Shown: in pieces, positions 10,600-22,800 of the stretch
Layout of the letters: each line of letters opens with the position of its first letter
How positions within the stretch are numbered: the first letter of the stretch is position 1
Assembly (NCBI GenBank): GCA_016271365.2
Contig: CM057450.1
Coordinates: 1,803,338,967-1,803,402,966, forward strand
From: Neoceratodus forsteri
Lineage: Eukaryota > Chordata > Ceratodontiformes > Ceratodontidae
DNA: 64,000 nucleotides
Reading direction: 5' to 3'
Notes under the pieces: model-generated
Database searches by the model: none
What the model saw: only the letters and a program-made list of their open reading frames with translations
What the model was told of the DNA's origin: nothing
Position numbers and translations under genes: made by a program

Positions 10600-10880
10600 T
10601 CTCTCTGACTGCCATTTGATGGCGGATCCTCAGTCTCCTCTTCTGATGTCAGCCAGCGGCGGGAGTCTCCGGCGGAGAACTGGGGATTATTGGGGACTGC
10701 TCTCTTAGGTACTGTGCCTGACGTTAGGGGCGGGACCGATGTCGGGAGGTGGTCCCCACTGAATACTGCTAGCTAGAAAATTTCCATTGGGGTCCTGGCT
10801 TCAGTCCTTATGGTGTAACCTGCTGCAAGAGCTGTTTATCGAACATCTACTGTTACGGTAAGTTCTTACGTAACTGTACT
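10600..10880 (+). repeat. B1 right inverted terminal repeat
   Basis: Reverse complement of 567 to about 790. It ends in GTTACGGTAAGTTCTTACG followed by TAACTGTACT. That end contains a near-perfect inverted repeat (ACTGTTACG / CGTAACTGT) around a GTAAGT centre. Confidence 0.85.
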
Positions 10881-11948
10881 TTCCTTGCTATGCATTTAAC
10901 CTTTTCTTGTATGGTTATGTGTAATGAAGAGCTGAATCTGTAATCTCCCATGGTGTTTTTAGGAAGAACGTCAGGCAGAGTTTCTGGTGGATGACTGCAC
11001 TGTCTGGCTCGCGATGTAACAAAACTCAAGTACTCAGCCCCAACAGCACAAGGAGTTTTCTCTTGCTGCCCGCTTTGTATCTACACCATTTCATGGTGCC
11101 TCACAACAGCCTTGGCAAATTCTTGAGGATAAAGGTAATCTCTTTTTCCTTCATATTGCTTTTTCTGTCACTTTGGTTGTCCAGTGACCTCCAACCCCAG
11201 TCACACAGACCCCTATATGTCTTCTAGGTGACACTGGGACCAGAGTGTGCCTGTGGTCCTTATTCTGATGGACCCAGCTGCCCCTTCCTACCCCAAATTT
11301 CCCTCTTGGATGTCCCACCACTCACCTCAACAGCAGCATAATGCTGGTTCCCATTTGGCCTTTCATGTGCACTTTTGCACAGGCCGTACTCTGGAAACGA
11401 GCCTTGTCTCAGTGTGCCTTTCCTGGTTACCAAATGTTTAAATAAAATACATTTTCTAGAGAGGGTAAATCCTCTGTACCCTGTCACAGGGATCTCTGGC
11501 AGCATAGTGGGAAGCCAACCTCCCTGGTCAGCGATATATACCACTGGCGGCACTCTCGACCATGCCAGCCTAATTACAGATGACCGGGCCTCTCCGTCAC
11601 CCAGAGTTGCCTGCATCGAAGCACAGCAGGCTATCTTTGGTCAGTTGGACAGCCTATCCCCTTTTGTTTTACATTTTTCCTATTAGTAAATGATGTACTA
11701 CGTTATGCAAACTACAAGATTTGTTGGGCACGTTGTTTTGGTATGTGTCTCATTGGAACAGACTCCCAGACTTATTATGTATAGAGAAGTTTAATTTTAT
11801 TTAGGTTGTCCTTTAGTAAATTGTTTCTTAAAGTTATTGGTTAAACATGTTACAGTACTATATTGAAACTATTTAAAACTGTCACTAAAATAAAGGAAGT
11901 GGCAATCTTGTAAAATGAAGGAAAAACAAAGGTCTGCTAAGAAATATT
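10881..11948. other. Unassigned interval between DIRS B1 and E
   Basis: No repeat family was recognised. One exon-like block (10,962-11,132) is bounded by TTTTTAG and GGTAATC. It reads EERQAEFLVDDC and, after an in-frame stop, HKEFSLAARFVSTPF in one frame, but a second frame is also open. A possible acceptor (GTCTTCTAG) precedes 11,228. The rest (11,230-11,700) has an open stretch without recognisable motifs, and the part after 11,700 is AT-rich. This may be host unique DNA or an old decayed element. Confidence 0.3.
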
Positions 11949-12079
11949 GATCTTACTTGAGAGGGTTGCTTCACTAAGTCATTACATATAGGACTACGCC
12001 CCTGGCATCGGGTCCGCATAGCAGACTTTCTATCAATCCCGGAGGGCCGCCCACCGGTGTCACATGACCAATGTCAGCA

Positions 12080-12125
12080 TGGCTATATATAGTGGAGGTC
12101 CCATGCGGCCCTCAATTCTTTCCTG
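12080..12125 (+). promoter_or_regulatory. Candidate TATA box and start site of element E
   Basis: GGCTATATATAGTGG (TATA run at 12,083-12,091) stands about 22-28 bases before CCTCAATTCTTTCC. The counterpart CCCCAGTTCTTTCC is conserved in B1 and B2. The gag ATG at 12,227 follows about 115 bases later. The spacing fits a Pol II core promoter, but no experimental support can be drawn from sequence alone. Confidence 0.35.
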
Positions 12126-12226
12126 CTGTAGCCTTGTGTCAGTCGCATAGCCTACTTCCAGTAGCGATTGTATTGTTAGTTCTTGCGTCCAGATTTCTTC
12201 GACCTTTTTTTTTCTTAATGCTCGCT

Positions 12227-14800
12227 ATGTCTTCTCCTAAGAAGAGGTGCTGTCCTGCGGGCACGCAAATTCCTCATAAGGACGAGTCATCTGAAGTGTG
12301 TTATCTGTGTGGGCCTCCACCATCCTGTCTTATCCTGCTTGAGTGCCAGACATTCAATCGGGCCACTAAAAAGTGAAGACAGCAGGCTTTGGAGCTCACC
12401 TTTAAAGTCCGCCTTGCTTCATTAGAGAAGCAGATGGACCACATCAGAAGTCCTCTTCTGAAAAATCTTCTCACTTCAAGAAACACCATAAGGAGAAATC
12501 GCGGGAGTGCTCCACGGATCAACCTGAGGCCTCAGGCTCTCGTCGAGCAAGGCCACATCCCAGCCACCGCCTAAGAAGACTTTGACGATAAGTCTGAAAA
12601 ATCTTCCACGGGTATGACGTCCGCTGGCTCTTCTGACGGGTTGCTGTTGGGCCTCTGCTGCTCTGGGGACTGCCTGTCAGCTGCAAGATGGCTTCCAGCG
12701 CTTGGGGAGCCACCTGCACCAGTCGATCAAGTGGGCTGGGGCTCCTCCTCGTCCGGCTTGTCTGCTAAGAGGTCCGTCTCGATGGCCGCCCAGACATGGT
12801 TCTCCATCTGGGCCTAACGGCACTCACCTGACGTCCGGCAGAACCAGGGGAGAAAGTCCTCTCCTCCCCCTGCCTATACCTTCCCCATTTCAGGCGGTAC
12901 CTCCGGCGAAGATAGTGCATGATCCTCTACATCATAGACCATTCCTAGGGCTCAGTCCCACACTCCCGGATAGGGTCACGGAGAAGGAGGCTCCTCCTGA
13001 GCCGTCTGGCCTTTCAGTGGAGGCCCTTCTCCTCCTCCTCCAGGTGGGATCCCTTCAGTCCCTACTAATATGCCGGTCTTGATCACACAGTCGGAACCTC
13101 CGCGACTCTCCCTCTGCAAGGGCCCAGTGGTCTGGCTCAGGCGCCAGACCCGATCCCACATTCGGTCCCCTCCGTCCAACTCCGTGCCAGCCCTCCGACA
13201 CTGGATCCCTTTTCAGTGCCAGATTGAGCGGTCCTGGTCCTGGTCCTGATGTCAGTGCCCTGACACCAGACCACCCGCTGATTTACATTACGGTGGTTCC
13301 CCTCCATCAAACTTGATGAGCGGGATTTATTCAAGACCTCGAACTGTCCCTCATTACCCCTTGGGTATCCTGGGGAACATTTCCGCTGGCCTCCTCCTGA
13401 GTGGAGTTCATTAGGCAGTATTACCCTGGTTACCATCCCTACCACCATTTTCAGGGCTACCAGGTGTATCATTACCCAACCCCACCATTAATGTCGCCTC
13501 ATCCTCCTCCTCCACCTCCCCTGAGCCACCTCCACCACCTCCTCTGGCTATGCCAGACTTCAAGACCCTAATCCAGTCTTGGTGGCAGGTGCGCCGGAGT
13601 TGGTGTCAGATCTGGAGACAACACTCCCACTTCTCGCGCTTCCCTGGTCCGCATCCCTGAGGAGCTGTTCTCCATCCACGCCTCTTGGGCGACTCGTCAG
13701 GACACTACCTCCCGGACATTCATCATCTTCCTGACAAGGAGCTGATGATGATGATGATGGTGAGAATGCCGATGAGTCGATGGAGGATACTTTGGAGGAG
13801 CTAGAGGGTCCGAAGGCAAGCTTTACCAAGTCTCCCCGGGACCCTGCCTTCTCGGACCTTCTGAGGTCAGAGGAACAAGACTCCATGAGGCAGACTAGCC
13901 GAGCATTTGGACTTGGTCTATGTCTCCGGGTCTCCATTCTCCCTGGATCAAGACCTCACCAGGACCTCACCTCTACAGTCTGGCCGATGTCTCATTCTCT
14001 TCTGGCTGTCCCCATTAGGGCAGTCAGGATATACAGACGTCAAAGGAAGTTCCTTTTCTTAAGATGCATCCCAAGGCGGACTATGTTGTCATTTCAGCTG
14101 CGATAACCGCTCCGTTGCACCCAAGCACGTGAGCACCTCTCCCTCCAGACAGTGTCGAGGCAGATGGACCAGTCTGGCAGAAAGTTTATGCTTTGGCCAC
14201 ATGTGCACTCAGATCCCTTAACTATGTGGCCCACATAGATCACACCAAAGGCTACCCTAGCCAGGTTAGAGGCCTGGTCCAGTCGATGGAACCCTCGAGC
14301 CTCAAAGAGGAGCTTGCCAAGGATCTTAGCCTCTCTGCGGCTTTTCCTGTAGGCATGCTTTTCAGCCTACATACGACTCTGTTGACTCTGTAGCTCACAC
14401 CTCGGCAACTGCTGTCGCCTAAGATGGCATTCCTGGCTTCGCATCTCTGGACTCGCCAATGAGGTACAGTCTGCGATTCAGGATGCCCCCTTCCGGGCTC
14501 GGTGCTTTTGGTGGGGACACCAATGATACTATTAGTGATCTTCAGGACAGAGGCCTCGCCCTCAGATCAGTGAGGTCCATGCACTGATCGGGCACTCACA
14601 GCAGCAGCAGCCCTTTCGGAAAAGGACCTGAGGCCGAGAAGCAGGCCCCAGCTCGACACCAGGCAAGCGCAAGTCCATGGGTTCTGCCACTCCTCCGGCC
14701 TCAAAAACCAGAGGCGTGCAGGGGTCCTCCCTGAACATCCTGCACTGCCTACTTCCTATCCCCACTAACTCCTCAGTCTCATGACGAGGGAGCAGGTGTA
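12227..14800 (+). pseudogene. E gag remnant
   Basis: The ATG at 12,227 starts MSSPKKRCCPAGTQ. CYLCGPPPSC follows (C-x-x-C, knuckle-like). The frame then shifts repeatedly. The middle is Pro/Ser-rich and low complexity. An acidic stretch (DDDDD-like codons at about 13,741-13,765) precedes DTLEELEGPKASFTKSP and AFSDLLRSEEQDS (13,790-13,880), comparable in position to DPSFSEIMRHIQ of family B gag. The C-terminal part is decayed. Gag assignment rests on position and the N-terminal knuckle. Confidence 0.6.
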
Positions 14801-14929
14801 GCGGGGAGATGTACTGCCATGCGCGGAATGGAAGGCAATAACCTCCGATGCATGGGTTGTGCAACTGGTGTCCATCCAACATACCATAGAGTTTCTGGAA
14901 ATTCCTCCAGAATCTCGCCAAAAAGCTCT

Positions 14930-16300
14930 TTTTATTCCAGGGATCAGGCTTTTCTCGCTAGAAGAAGTTCAAAGCCTCTTGCTGAAGGAAGCAATAGAGT
15001 GTGCTCCCTCTGGCAAGGGGCAGTAGGTTTTACTCCCATTTTTCCTTGTTCCAGAAAAGACGGAGACTTCAGACCTATTCTCGACTTAAGCAACATCAGT
15101 CAGTTTGTCAAATACGAAAAGTCCTGGATGTTGACACCCTAGAGTCTCCTCCCACTCCTTCTGGAGGATTATTGGTTGTGCGCTCTGGACATGCAGGATG
15201 CTTGCCTGCACATCCGATCTTCCCCAGCCACATCCGTTTCCTGCAGTTCCGATTCCAGGAGAAAACTTCCATTCAGGTGCTCCCTTTGGTCTGTCCTCAG
15301 CACCTCTGGTGTTTACCAAGTGTTTGGCAGTGGTGGCAGCCTCTTTCGCCCGCCAGGGTATTGCAGTTTTCCTTACCTGGATGATTGACTGATTTCAGCC
15401 TCGCCAGGTACTCCTTACTGAGGCTCTCTCATTATCCCTGGACCTCTTTGGCAGACTGGGATTACAGTCAGTGTTCCCAAGTTATCCATGATCCCGTCCC
15501 AGAGACTACAATTCATTGGGGCAGTTTGGATAGCGGTCCAATGCAGAACCTTCCTTCCTACAGACAGGGTGGAGACCTGATCCGTCGGCTTCATGGGTGG
15601 CTTTGTCCAGGACCATCCAGCCGGAGATCCTCCGCCTTCTTGGCCTGATGGCGGCCTCCATCACTACTGTTCCCTGGCAAGGCTTCATGTGAGAGTTGCT
15701 CAGTGGTCTTTGCATGTGCAGTGGGACCAACTCTTGGATGACCTGGACCATCGCTACTGGTCTCCTCAGCAGTTCAGAAAGAATTGCTCTGGTGGAGGGA
15801 CCCTGCAAGCTTTCCTAGGTCTCCCTTTCAGGAGCCCAGCTCATTTGCATCCCTAACTACAGGACGCTTTGAGACATGGGATGGGAGGCGCATAGGGGGA
15901 GCACCAAGCTCAAGGACTATGGTTCACTTGGAAGCACCTTTATACATCAACGTTCTGGAGATGAGAGCAGTCTTGTACACTTTACAAGCCTTCCAGACCC
16001 TCCTTCCCAAGGGGTCACTGCTGATCCAAACAGACAATATGTTGGTAGTCTGGTACCTCAACAAACAAGGAGGAAGTCGATCATACCCCTGTGCAGGGAT
16101 GCGATGCGGGTGTGGAACTGGCGGTCCAGCACAGTCTGGCCCTAGTGGCCATACATGTTCCAGGTGTTCTAAATGTCTGGCGGACAGTCTCAGCAAGTCT
16201 CGGACCCTAGCTCACGAATGGGAATTAAATCAGGAAGTGGCAGAATCTCTCTTCCTAAGTTGGGGCATCAGAAATCTACCTTTTTAGCCTCCCAATATAA
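14930..16300 (+). pseudogene. E reverse transcriptase-RNase H remnant
   Basis: Readable RT pieces: a motif around 15,060 (FRPILDLSNIS), CALDMQDACLHI at about 15,178, and the catalytic FPYLDD at about 15,366-15,386, with both Asp residues kept but a stop codon next (the family has W). RNase H shows LEMRAVLYTLQAFQ (about 15,955), IQTDNMLVVWYLNKQGG (16,023) and then ADSLSKSRTLAHEWELNQEV (16,185). Frames change several times. The family is DIRS pol beyond reasonable doubt. Confidence 0.82.
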
Positions 16301-16619
16301 CACAAAACTTCCCAGTTTTTGCTCACTCATTCCAGGGCATGGTGCTTTCTTGCACGATGCGCTGTCTCTCTCCTGGACAGGGAAATTTTTGTATGCCTTC
16401 CTCCATTTCCCATTCTCCAGAGGGTACTTCTCAAGCTTCAGGCAGAGAAGGCAAGCATGATTCTCATCGCCCTCTCTGGCCGAGACAAATTTGGTTTCGC
16501 TGTTACAACAGCTATCCAGGGAACCACCATTTCCACTTCCAGTGATCCACGACTTTGTGACTCAGGATCAAGGTCACTTGGTTCTTCGGGGCTCAGGACC
16601 CTGCATTTTCATGCATGGC

Positions 16620-17373
16620 TCCTGCAGACAACGATTTCTCGCTTTAGGGTCTCCTCTCGAGTAGCTCAGGTTCTGTCAGAAGCTAGAAAACCCCTACCTT
16701 CACTTATGCCATGAAGTGGAAATGTTTTTCCATCTGTGTGACTTCCAAGAGGTGAAACCCCTTTTCTTGTTCCGCCTCACAAGTCATGGAATACCTCCTT
16801 CATTTGTGGGACTCAGGTCTGTCTTATTCCTCGTGAAGGTCCACCTTTCGGCAATTTGGCGTACCATGAGCTGGTGGATGGTAAACCCGTGGCTCAGTTG
16901 GAGGTCTCAAAAACCTTTCTGAAGGGATCCTCCATCTGAAACCCTCCATCCACAGCCCAACTCCACCTTGGAATTTGAACTTGGTTTTTAGGAAGCTCAA
17001 TCCTCCCCATTTGAACCAGCCTTGAGCTGTGATTTGCACTTACTTTCCTGGAAAACGTTATTTTTAGTTGCCATTCGTCAGCTCGAAGATTTCGGAGCTT
17101 CACGCTCTGGTTTGTAAAGAGCCTTATCTTATTTTCCACAAGGACTGGGCAGTCCTCAGGACTAATCCTAAGTTTTTACCCAAGGTGGTGTCGAAGCTAC
17201 TCTGAACCAATCAGTGAGAGCTTCTAGTTTACTTTCCGTCCTTGAATAGAGGTGAGGCACTCCTGCACACCATGGACGCCTATCGGATCCTTGGTGCTAC
17301 ACGCAATCAACCAAGGATTTATGTAGCTGCAATCAGCTTTTTGTTTCCTTTGCCCCAGGTCAAAGGGCAAAGC
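16620..17373 (+). pseudogene. E tyrosine recombinase remnant, truncated
   Basis: Visible: a linker-like HAWLLQT, an AMKWK...FSIC core-binding trace near 16,710, VKVHLSAI at about 16,835, LFLVAIRQLED at about 17,065 (catalytic Arg region, frameshifted), CKEPYLIFHKD near 17,117 and SLNRGEALLHTMDAY at about 17,240. The HxxR box and Tyr nucleophile would lie downstream but are cut off by C1 at 17,374. Confidence 0.75.
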
Positions 17374-17545
17374 GTTCTAGGGACATGGATATGTTGTTCT
17401 ATCCACACTTATTGACAGGTTCCTTGCGCTTTAAATCTTGCGGAAGGTCTTCAGGCTGGCTCCTCTCACCCACCTGGGTGGTAAAACTCGGCTCCGCCCA
17501 TGGCGCCAGATCTTCCTTACCGCTTGGAAGTTCAGGTTCCTCCTT
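17374..17545 (+). repeat. C1 left inverted terminal repeat
   Basis: Pairs with 34,606-34,843 in reverse complement. Contains CGCTTTAAATCTTGCGGAAG, which is perfectly conserved in C2 and in both right arms. Confidence 0.85.
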
Positions 17546-17688
17546 TGCGCTCTTTGTTTTAGGCCTGGATCCAAACTTTTGGTTAAACCGAAACTCATAC
17601 TAAATTTACTAGACTTTGGTCTTTTCTTCCTTGGCATGCGATGGACAAATAGACTCCCGGATTTTGGTGGTGCCCTTGTGGGCAGAAG

Positions 17689-17854
17689 ATGTCTCGGACC
17701 GATCCACACTCCACGTGCGTTTATTGCCTTGGGCTCGATCACAATCCGCAGGCCTGCGGCTGTGCAAGTCCTTCTCGGTCAACGTTCTTGAAGACCGTGC
17801 TGCCAGACTTCAACCTGGCGCCCGAGAGACGTGATTCGGTAAAGTCAAAGGAGG
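17689..17854 (+). pseudogene. C1 gag, 5' part, interrupted by L1
   Basis: The ATG at 17,689 begins MSRTDPHSTCVYCLGLDH, continuing NPQAC: a C-x2-C-L-G-x-D-H-x4-C zinc-knuckle-like motif that is nearly identical in C2 at 29,150. The frame stays open to the L1 junction. The 14 bases AAAGTCAAAGGAGG (17,841-17,854) recur at 23,891-23,904 as the L1 target duplication, after which gag continues. Confidence 0.8.
17841..17854. repeat. L1 target-site duplication, left copy
   Basis: AAAGTCAAAGGAGG, identical to 23,891-23,904 directly after the L1 poly(A). The bases belong to C1 gag: C2 has GAAGTCAGGAGG at the same place (about 29,300). Confidence 0.92.
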
Positions 17855-18249
17855 ACTTCCGTGACGCCACGGTGCTAATGGAAGCCTCAATCTGTGAAGC
17901 TCCCAGCTCAGCGATATAATTTTCCCCTAAAAACGAGAATCTACAATTATAAAATGTCAAAAGCAGCTGGGAACAATGCAGTCAACAAACAAAAACAAGA
18001 ATCGAGCGAACTTAAAATAAATCGAAGGATGGGGGCAGATTGAAAGCAGGCACAGCAAGCAGGCCATCCTCGCCGGCGAGCCTCAGACACTAGACTATGA
18101 CACGGATGGAGAAAAGCAGACAACTTACAAGATCACGATTTGAGAGGCTACTACATGAGATCACAGAATCCAGGAAAGAAAATAAGCAGGAATTTGGGCT
18201 ATACAGACCCAATTTGCAACTTCGAAAACCAGAGTAAGCGAATAGAGGA

Positions 18250-18850
18250 AAAGAGTGGCAGAGACAGAGGAAGTGGTAACTCAGCTAACCAATGTGATGC
18301 ATGACCTGGTACGAAAGCGGAGAGCCTCCAAGCGAAATGTTTGGACCTGGAAGGACGCTCACGCAGAGATAACCTGCGTCTGTATGGTTTACGGAAGACT
18401 TGGAGACAACCCCCATGGCACCTTTTTATTGAAAACTTACTAAAAGATATTCTTGACCTCCCTGCAACCCTGAAGTTTCAAGTGGAAAGGGCACATCGTT
18501 CATTACAGAGGAAGCCCATGGATCCTGCGGCACATCCCGCTCCATAATCTTTAAGGTGAACTCCTTCAGAGCTAAGGAAGAACTTTGAGGCGTGCGTGGA
18601 GTAAAAAGGAGCTGAAATATCTCACAAACAGGCTATTTTAGACCACGATTATCCACAGGAAATTCAGAATCAAAGGGCCAGATACGTACCAATTTTAAAG
18701 GCTCTAAAGACAAAGCCATTCGATTCCATACACCTTATCCAGCGAAGCTCTGGGTGTTCTGGAAGGAGTAAAAATATACTCTACACCAGAGGAAGCCATG
18801 GAGGATTTAAAAAAGAAATATTGTGGTGGGACCTAGGAACCTGGGGAAAC
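18250..18850 (+). pseudogene. L1 ORF1 remnant
   Basis: A coiled-coil-like start near 18,255 is followed by DLEGRSRRDNLRLYGL (about 18,343), the start of the L1 ORF1 RNA-recognition domain, then ERAHRSLQ (about 18,487). After a frameshift the C-terminal domain is readable as IIFKVNSFRAKEE, ILDHDYPQEIQNQRARY and YPAKLWV (about 18,545-18,755). ORF1p of L1 is a trimeric RNA chaperone. Several indels break the frame. Confidence 0.75.
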
Positions 18851-19809
18851 AGGGAGTCTACAGACAAAGGACAACTTCCGGGAGAGCAGTGGGGACAAAA
18901 CCAGGGCGCACTCCAGATCTCATGGAAGTTATTCAAAAGATTCTCGCACTGAGAAGCCAACAGAGGAAACTGCTACCTGAAGGAACTGGATCCGAACTAT
19001 ATCTGTAAGGTAAGACGAAGGAGAGAGAGAGAGGTGTAGGATGAAGAGAGTGATTATAAAACTGACTGTTTCGGGGTCTGACTTCCTACCGCCATGTGGA
19101 CCCCTACTCTCCTAGTTCCACAAGGAATGTGAGGACTTGCAGTTCAAACGCGATCGCCATAATAAAAGACCTTGTGACTGGTTCCTTGGGTCGCTGAATT
19201 ATAACCTGGTGGTGACACCAGGGCACTCCTGAATATTTAATTTCTTAGTTATTATAATAATATGAAGTTTAAAGAGCTCTGGTGGATCAGCTACCAAATA
19301 CGGACTAGCTAAAACCACTGGAAGCCCAGGGGTAAGGATATGTGACCTAAACCAGGAAATAATTAAACTGCCTAAACATTCTGTCTGAAAATAGAAGAGT
19401 CGTAAAAGTGATACCAGACAGCTGAGCTGGAAGGCAGGCGTGACTAAGCACCTACTAGACCGAACTTTTTTTTTTTTCTTGAAAAGAGCCCTCTAACATT
19501 GTGGCTCAAGAGGAGGTCTTCTGGAAACAGAAGGGCTGTAATTCCTCCTCGTTCTCCTTTATAAGAGGAGAGCAAAGACTCTGGAACTTCGTAGCCCCTA
19601 CATGGAGATTGTAATATAGATTTTAGTTAGACTTTAAAATGTTGTTAACTGATTTGAGAATTATGGGCATGGCAGCACAATTAAGATTGTAAGTAGAAAA
19701 ATAGACTGGCGTGGAGAGGTATGCATGTCAACGGGAGAGCCACCTCCTGGGACAACGAGCCACAACATAGAAACAGGGATAGAATACCAAACTGGCAAAC
19801 CCGTAAATG

Positions 19810-22800
19810 CTAATAAGATGGCGCAAACACACACAATCTGCACATATAATGTGCATGGAATCCTCAACCCGGTAAAGAAAGTAAAATTCTTCAGTTATTG
19901 AGAAGACAGGGAGCCAACATAGTAATGTTACAGGAGGCATCTTACCCAAAAGAACATGTGAAATTTGAAAAGATGGGTTTCCCAGGTGGTGGCTTCCTCG
20001 TATAAGAGGTCGAAGGAGAGGAACAGCTATCATGATAAGGCAGGGCACTTTATTTGAAATGAAAGATAAGCTTATAGATAAGGAAGGAAGATATGTATTT
20101 GTGAAAGGCTTATTAGAGGCCAGATGACCACGCTGGCATTGGTCTATGTCCCTCAGCATCAGAGTTTGGGGTGTATAGAAGTTTCTTCACCCGACTGGTG
20201 AATTGGGCGAGGGTAAACTGATATGTGGAGGGACTTAAACTTGGACATTTCGAGGAGGGCCTCTCAGCAAGGCCGCCTGAACAAAACAACTAGAGAAGTT
20301 AAAGGTCTATTACAAGAGTTGGGATATGATGACATTTGGAAATTTCTCAATGGTGGGACGCAGACATACGTTCTATTGGGCGCATGACTCCTACTCCTGT
20401 TTAGATTTTTGCTAACACAGAGGAGAATTTAACATTTATACAACAAGCATGGCAAGGGGACTTTACTCTTTCGGATCACGCACCGATTTACTGTACACTA
20501 CAGACACAGGGGCAACCTAAGAATACATTCTGGCGACTGAACTTATCCCTGCTTAGGGACAAGGAGACCCGGGAAGCTATTGAAAACACTATTACATGCA
20601 AGCATTAGTAGATAACGACACGCAGGGAGTGTCAAAGGCGCTGCTTTGGGACACAATTAAAGCGATGGTAAGGGAAAATTCATAGCAATAGCTTCCTATA
20701 AAAAGAAAAGAAGAGAAACACAAAGAATAACGTTAGAAGGAAAAATTAGGGTATTAGAGGAAGAACAGAAAGCTAAACAATCTAAAACTAGATCACGAGA
20801 ACTTCTGTCTCTTAAAAACAACTGAATTCCATTCTGGACTATGCAGTTGAGCAAAAACTCACTTTCTCCGCCATAAATATTATGACAGAGGCCCAAGATT
20901 TCACGAAAAGGATTGCAGCACAGCCGTGGCGGGCAGCCAAATCCTTGATACCAAAAATAAGGCATCCAGCAACGAAAGATATGCAGACAAACACTAGATC
21001 GATCTCGAGGGCCTTTCACTATTACTACTCCTTACTATATGCTAAAGCGGAAACCCTAGTATGGAAAAAATCCACAGCTTTTGGCTAGTCTGGATCTCCC
21101 AATGTTAACTAGAGAACAGAGTAAATTATTACTGGCCCCAATCTCTTTGGAAGAGATAGCCACCACTGTGGGAAACTGAAATCAGGTAAATGTCCCGGAT
21201 CTGACGGGCTCCCAGGGGAGTTTTATAAGGCTTTTGGTAAGACACTGATACCAATTATGGGTGTATTTACAGCAGGGATTTCACAAGAAAGCAAATCCCT
21301 CATCCTGGAATGAGGCAATACTTTCAGTTATACCTAAAGAGGGAAGGATCATACCTATTGTTCCTCATACCGTCCTATTTCCATTTGAATACGGATTACA
21401 AGATTCTGGCATCTATCCTGGCAAAACGTCTTGCCCAGGTAGCACCAAACATAATAAATACAGATCAATCTGGATTTATACCAGGTCGACAAGCCCAAGA
21501 CAATGTTGGCGTTCGATCTATCTGATAGAACATATTACACAAGAGATACCATCATTACTTCTGGGACTAGGCGCTGAGAAAGCTTTCGATATGGTGTCAT
21601 GGGACTTTCTAAAAGCAACTCTGGTAAAATTTGGTTTTCCATCCCAATTCATAGAAACAATCTTTAAATTTTATAGAACTCCGATAGGATATATCAGAAC
21701 AAATGGTCATATATCCCAAAAGTTCTCACTCTATAGAGGACAAGACAAGGTTGTCCAATGTCCCCATTATTATTTGCATGTTATATAGAGCCCCTTGCCC
21801 AAAGTATAAGACAGACCCTGATAGTCAAGGCATAAGAATGGCAGGTGAGGAACATAAATTGGCGCTCATCGGTGACGATATTCTACTTTACTTATCTAAC
21901 CCCGATAGCTCGGTCGAGGCCCTTTTAAAAAAATACAGGAATTCACTACGCTCTCGGCCTTTGCGCTCAATATAAACAAAACAGAGGCCCTGACATTCAA
22001 ATATGATCCCCTTTGGCTCTCAGAAAAGTTATCCACTAAAATGGGACAAGGAAAGTATGACCTATTTAGGCATTCAGATCACCAAAACCTCAGAGATTTG
22101 CATACAAAAATTATAGCCCACTAGTTGTTAATATTAGACAAGACCTAAAAAGATGGGAATTACTCCTACCTCTTTTATACTAGGACCATGGCCCTTAAAA
22201 TTAACATCCTACCTAGATTCTTATATGTATTTCAATGCACGCCTGCGCTTGACTTGAAGAGCTCCTCTCCTGGCAGAAAATTCTGAATGTCTATCAATGG
22301 GGTGGAGAAAAGACCTAGATAAGCTTGATGAAATTAGCTTTACCAAAAGAAGGGGGATAGCTCTCCCTTCACTTGAGATTATTGGATAGCTACACAAATG
22401 AGATTAGCACTTACTTTGGGGTAACAAAACATATCAAGCTAAGTGGAAGCAGATAGATCTAGCAAGACAGATCGCACTACCGCTTCAGGCCTGTCTGTTC
22501 ACTAACTCTCTTTTGAAAAAGCTCTCCAGGTGGTTCCAGTGACGGGGCTATTTTAAAGGGTTGGCAAATGGGATCTAGGAATAGAGCCCTAGCGCAACAC
22601 CTCTGGAAATATGAATGGTTTATTCAGACTCTGCCAGAGGACAAAGAGTGGTTTAAAAACAAATTACGAAGGGTATTGAGGCACCATGGCAGATTATGAG
22701 ACAAGGAGAGATTTTGACTTTCGAGGTGTAGGAGAGCTTATGGTTGGTCGAAGGTGATAGACTACATTACTACCAGATAAAGGAATTTTATTATGACCCG

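Larger units (their letters stand above)
567..10880 (+). mobile_element. DIRS retrotransposon B1 (family B), split by A1
   Basis: The left terminus starts ATCTTACGAGAAACAGCTC, and the right terminus ends with the TTACGGTAAGT...CGTAAC core. The left arm (567 to about 745) is the reverse complement of about 10,620-10,880; both carry B1-specific variants such as GGAAATT and CAGTATTCAGT. Order: ITR, gag, RT, RNase H, YR, ICR, ITR. Element A1 (850-5,270) interrupts the first codons of gag. Without it B1 is about 5.9 kb, close to B2 (about 5.65 kb). All reading frames carry stops or indels, so this copy is dead. B2 at 41,999-47,648 is the best reference for its structure. Confidence 0.9.
11949..17373 (+). 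mobile_element. DIRS retrotransposon E, 3'-truncated by C1
   Basis: The left end reads GATCTTACTTGAGA, identical to the first bases of B2, so E is a relative of family B with a diverged body. Order: leader with a TATA-like box, gag, RT, RNase H, YR. The YR is cut at 17,373 by the left end of C1. No E sequence was recognised right of C1 (34,844 onward), so the 3' part of YR, the ICR and the right ITR are missing or diverged beyond recognition. Confidence 0.8.

Noticed and set aside
10991..11227. 78-codon frame as a host exon product
   Set aside because: The adjoining frame fits splice phase better, and neither has a recognisable match, so I do not call a gene.
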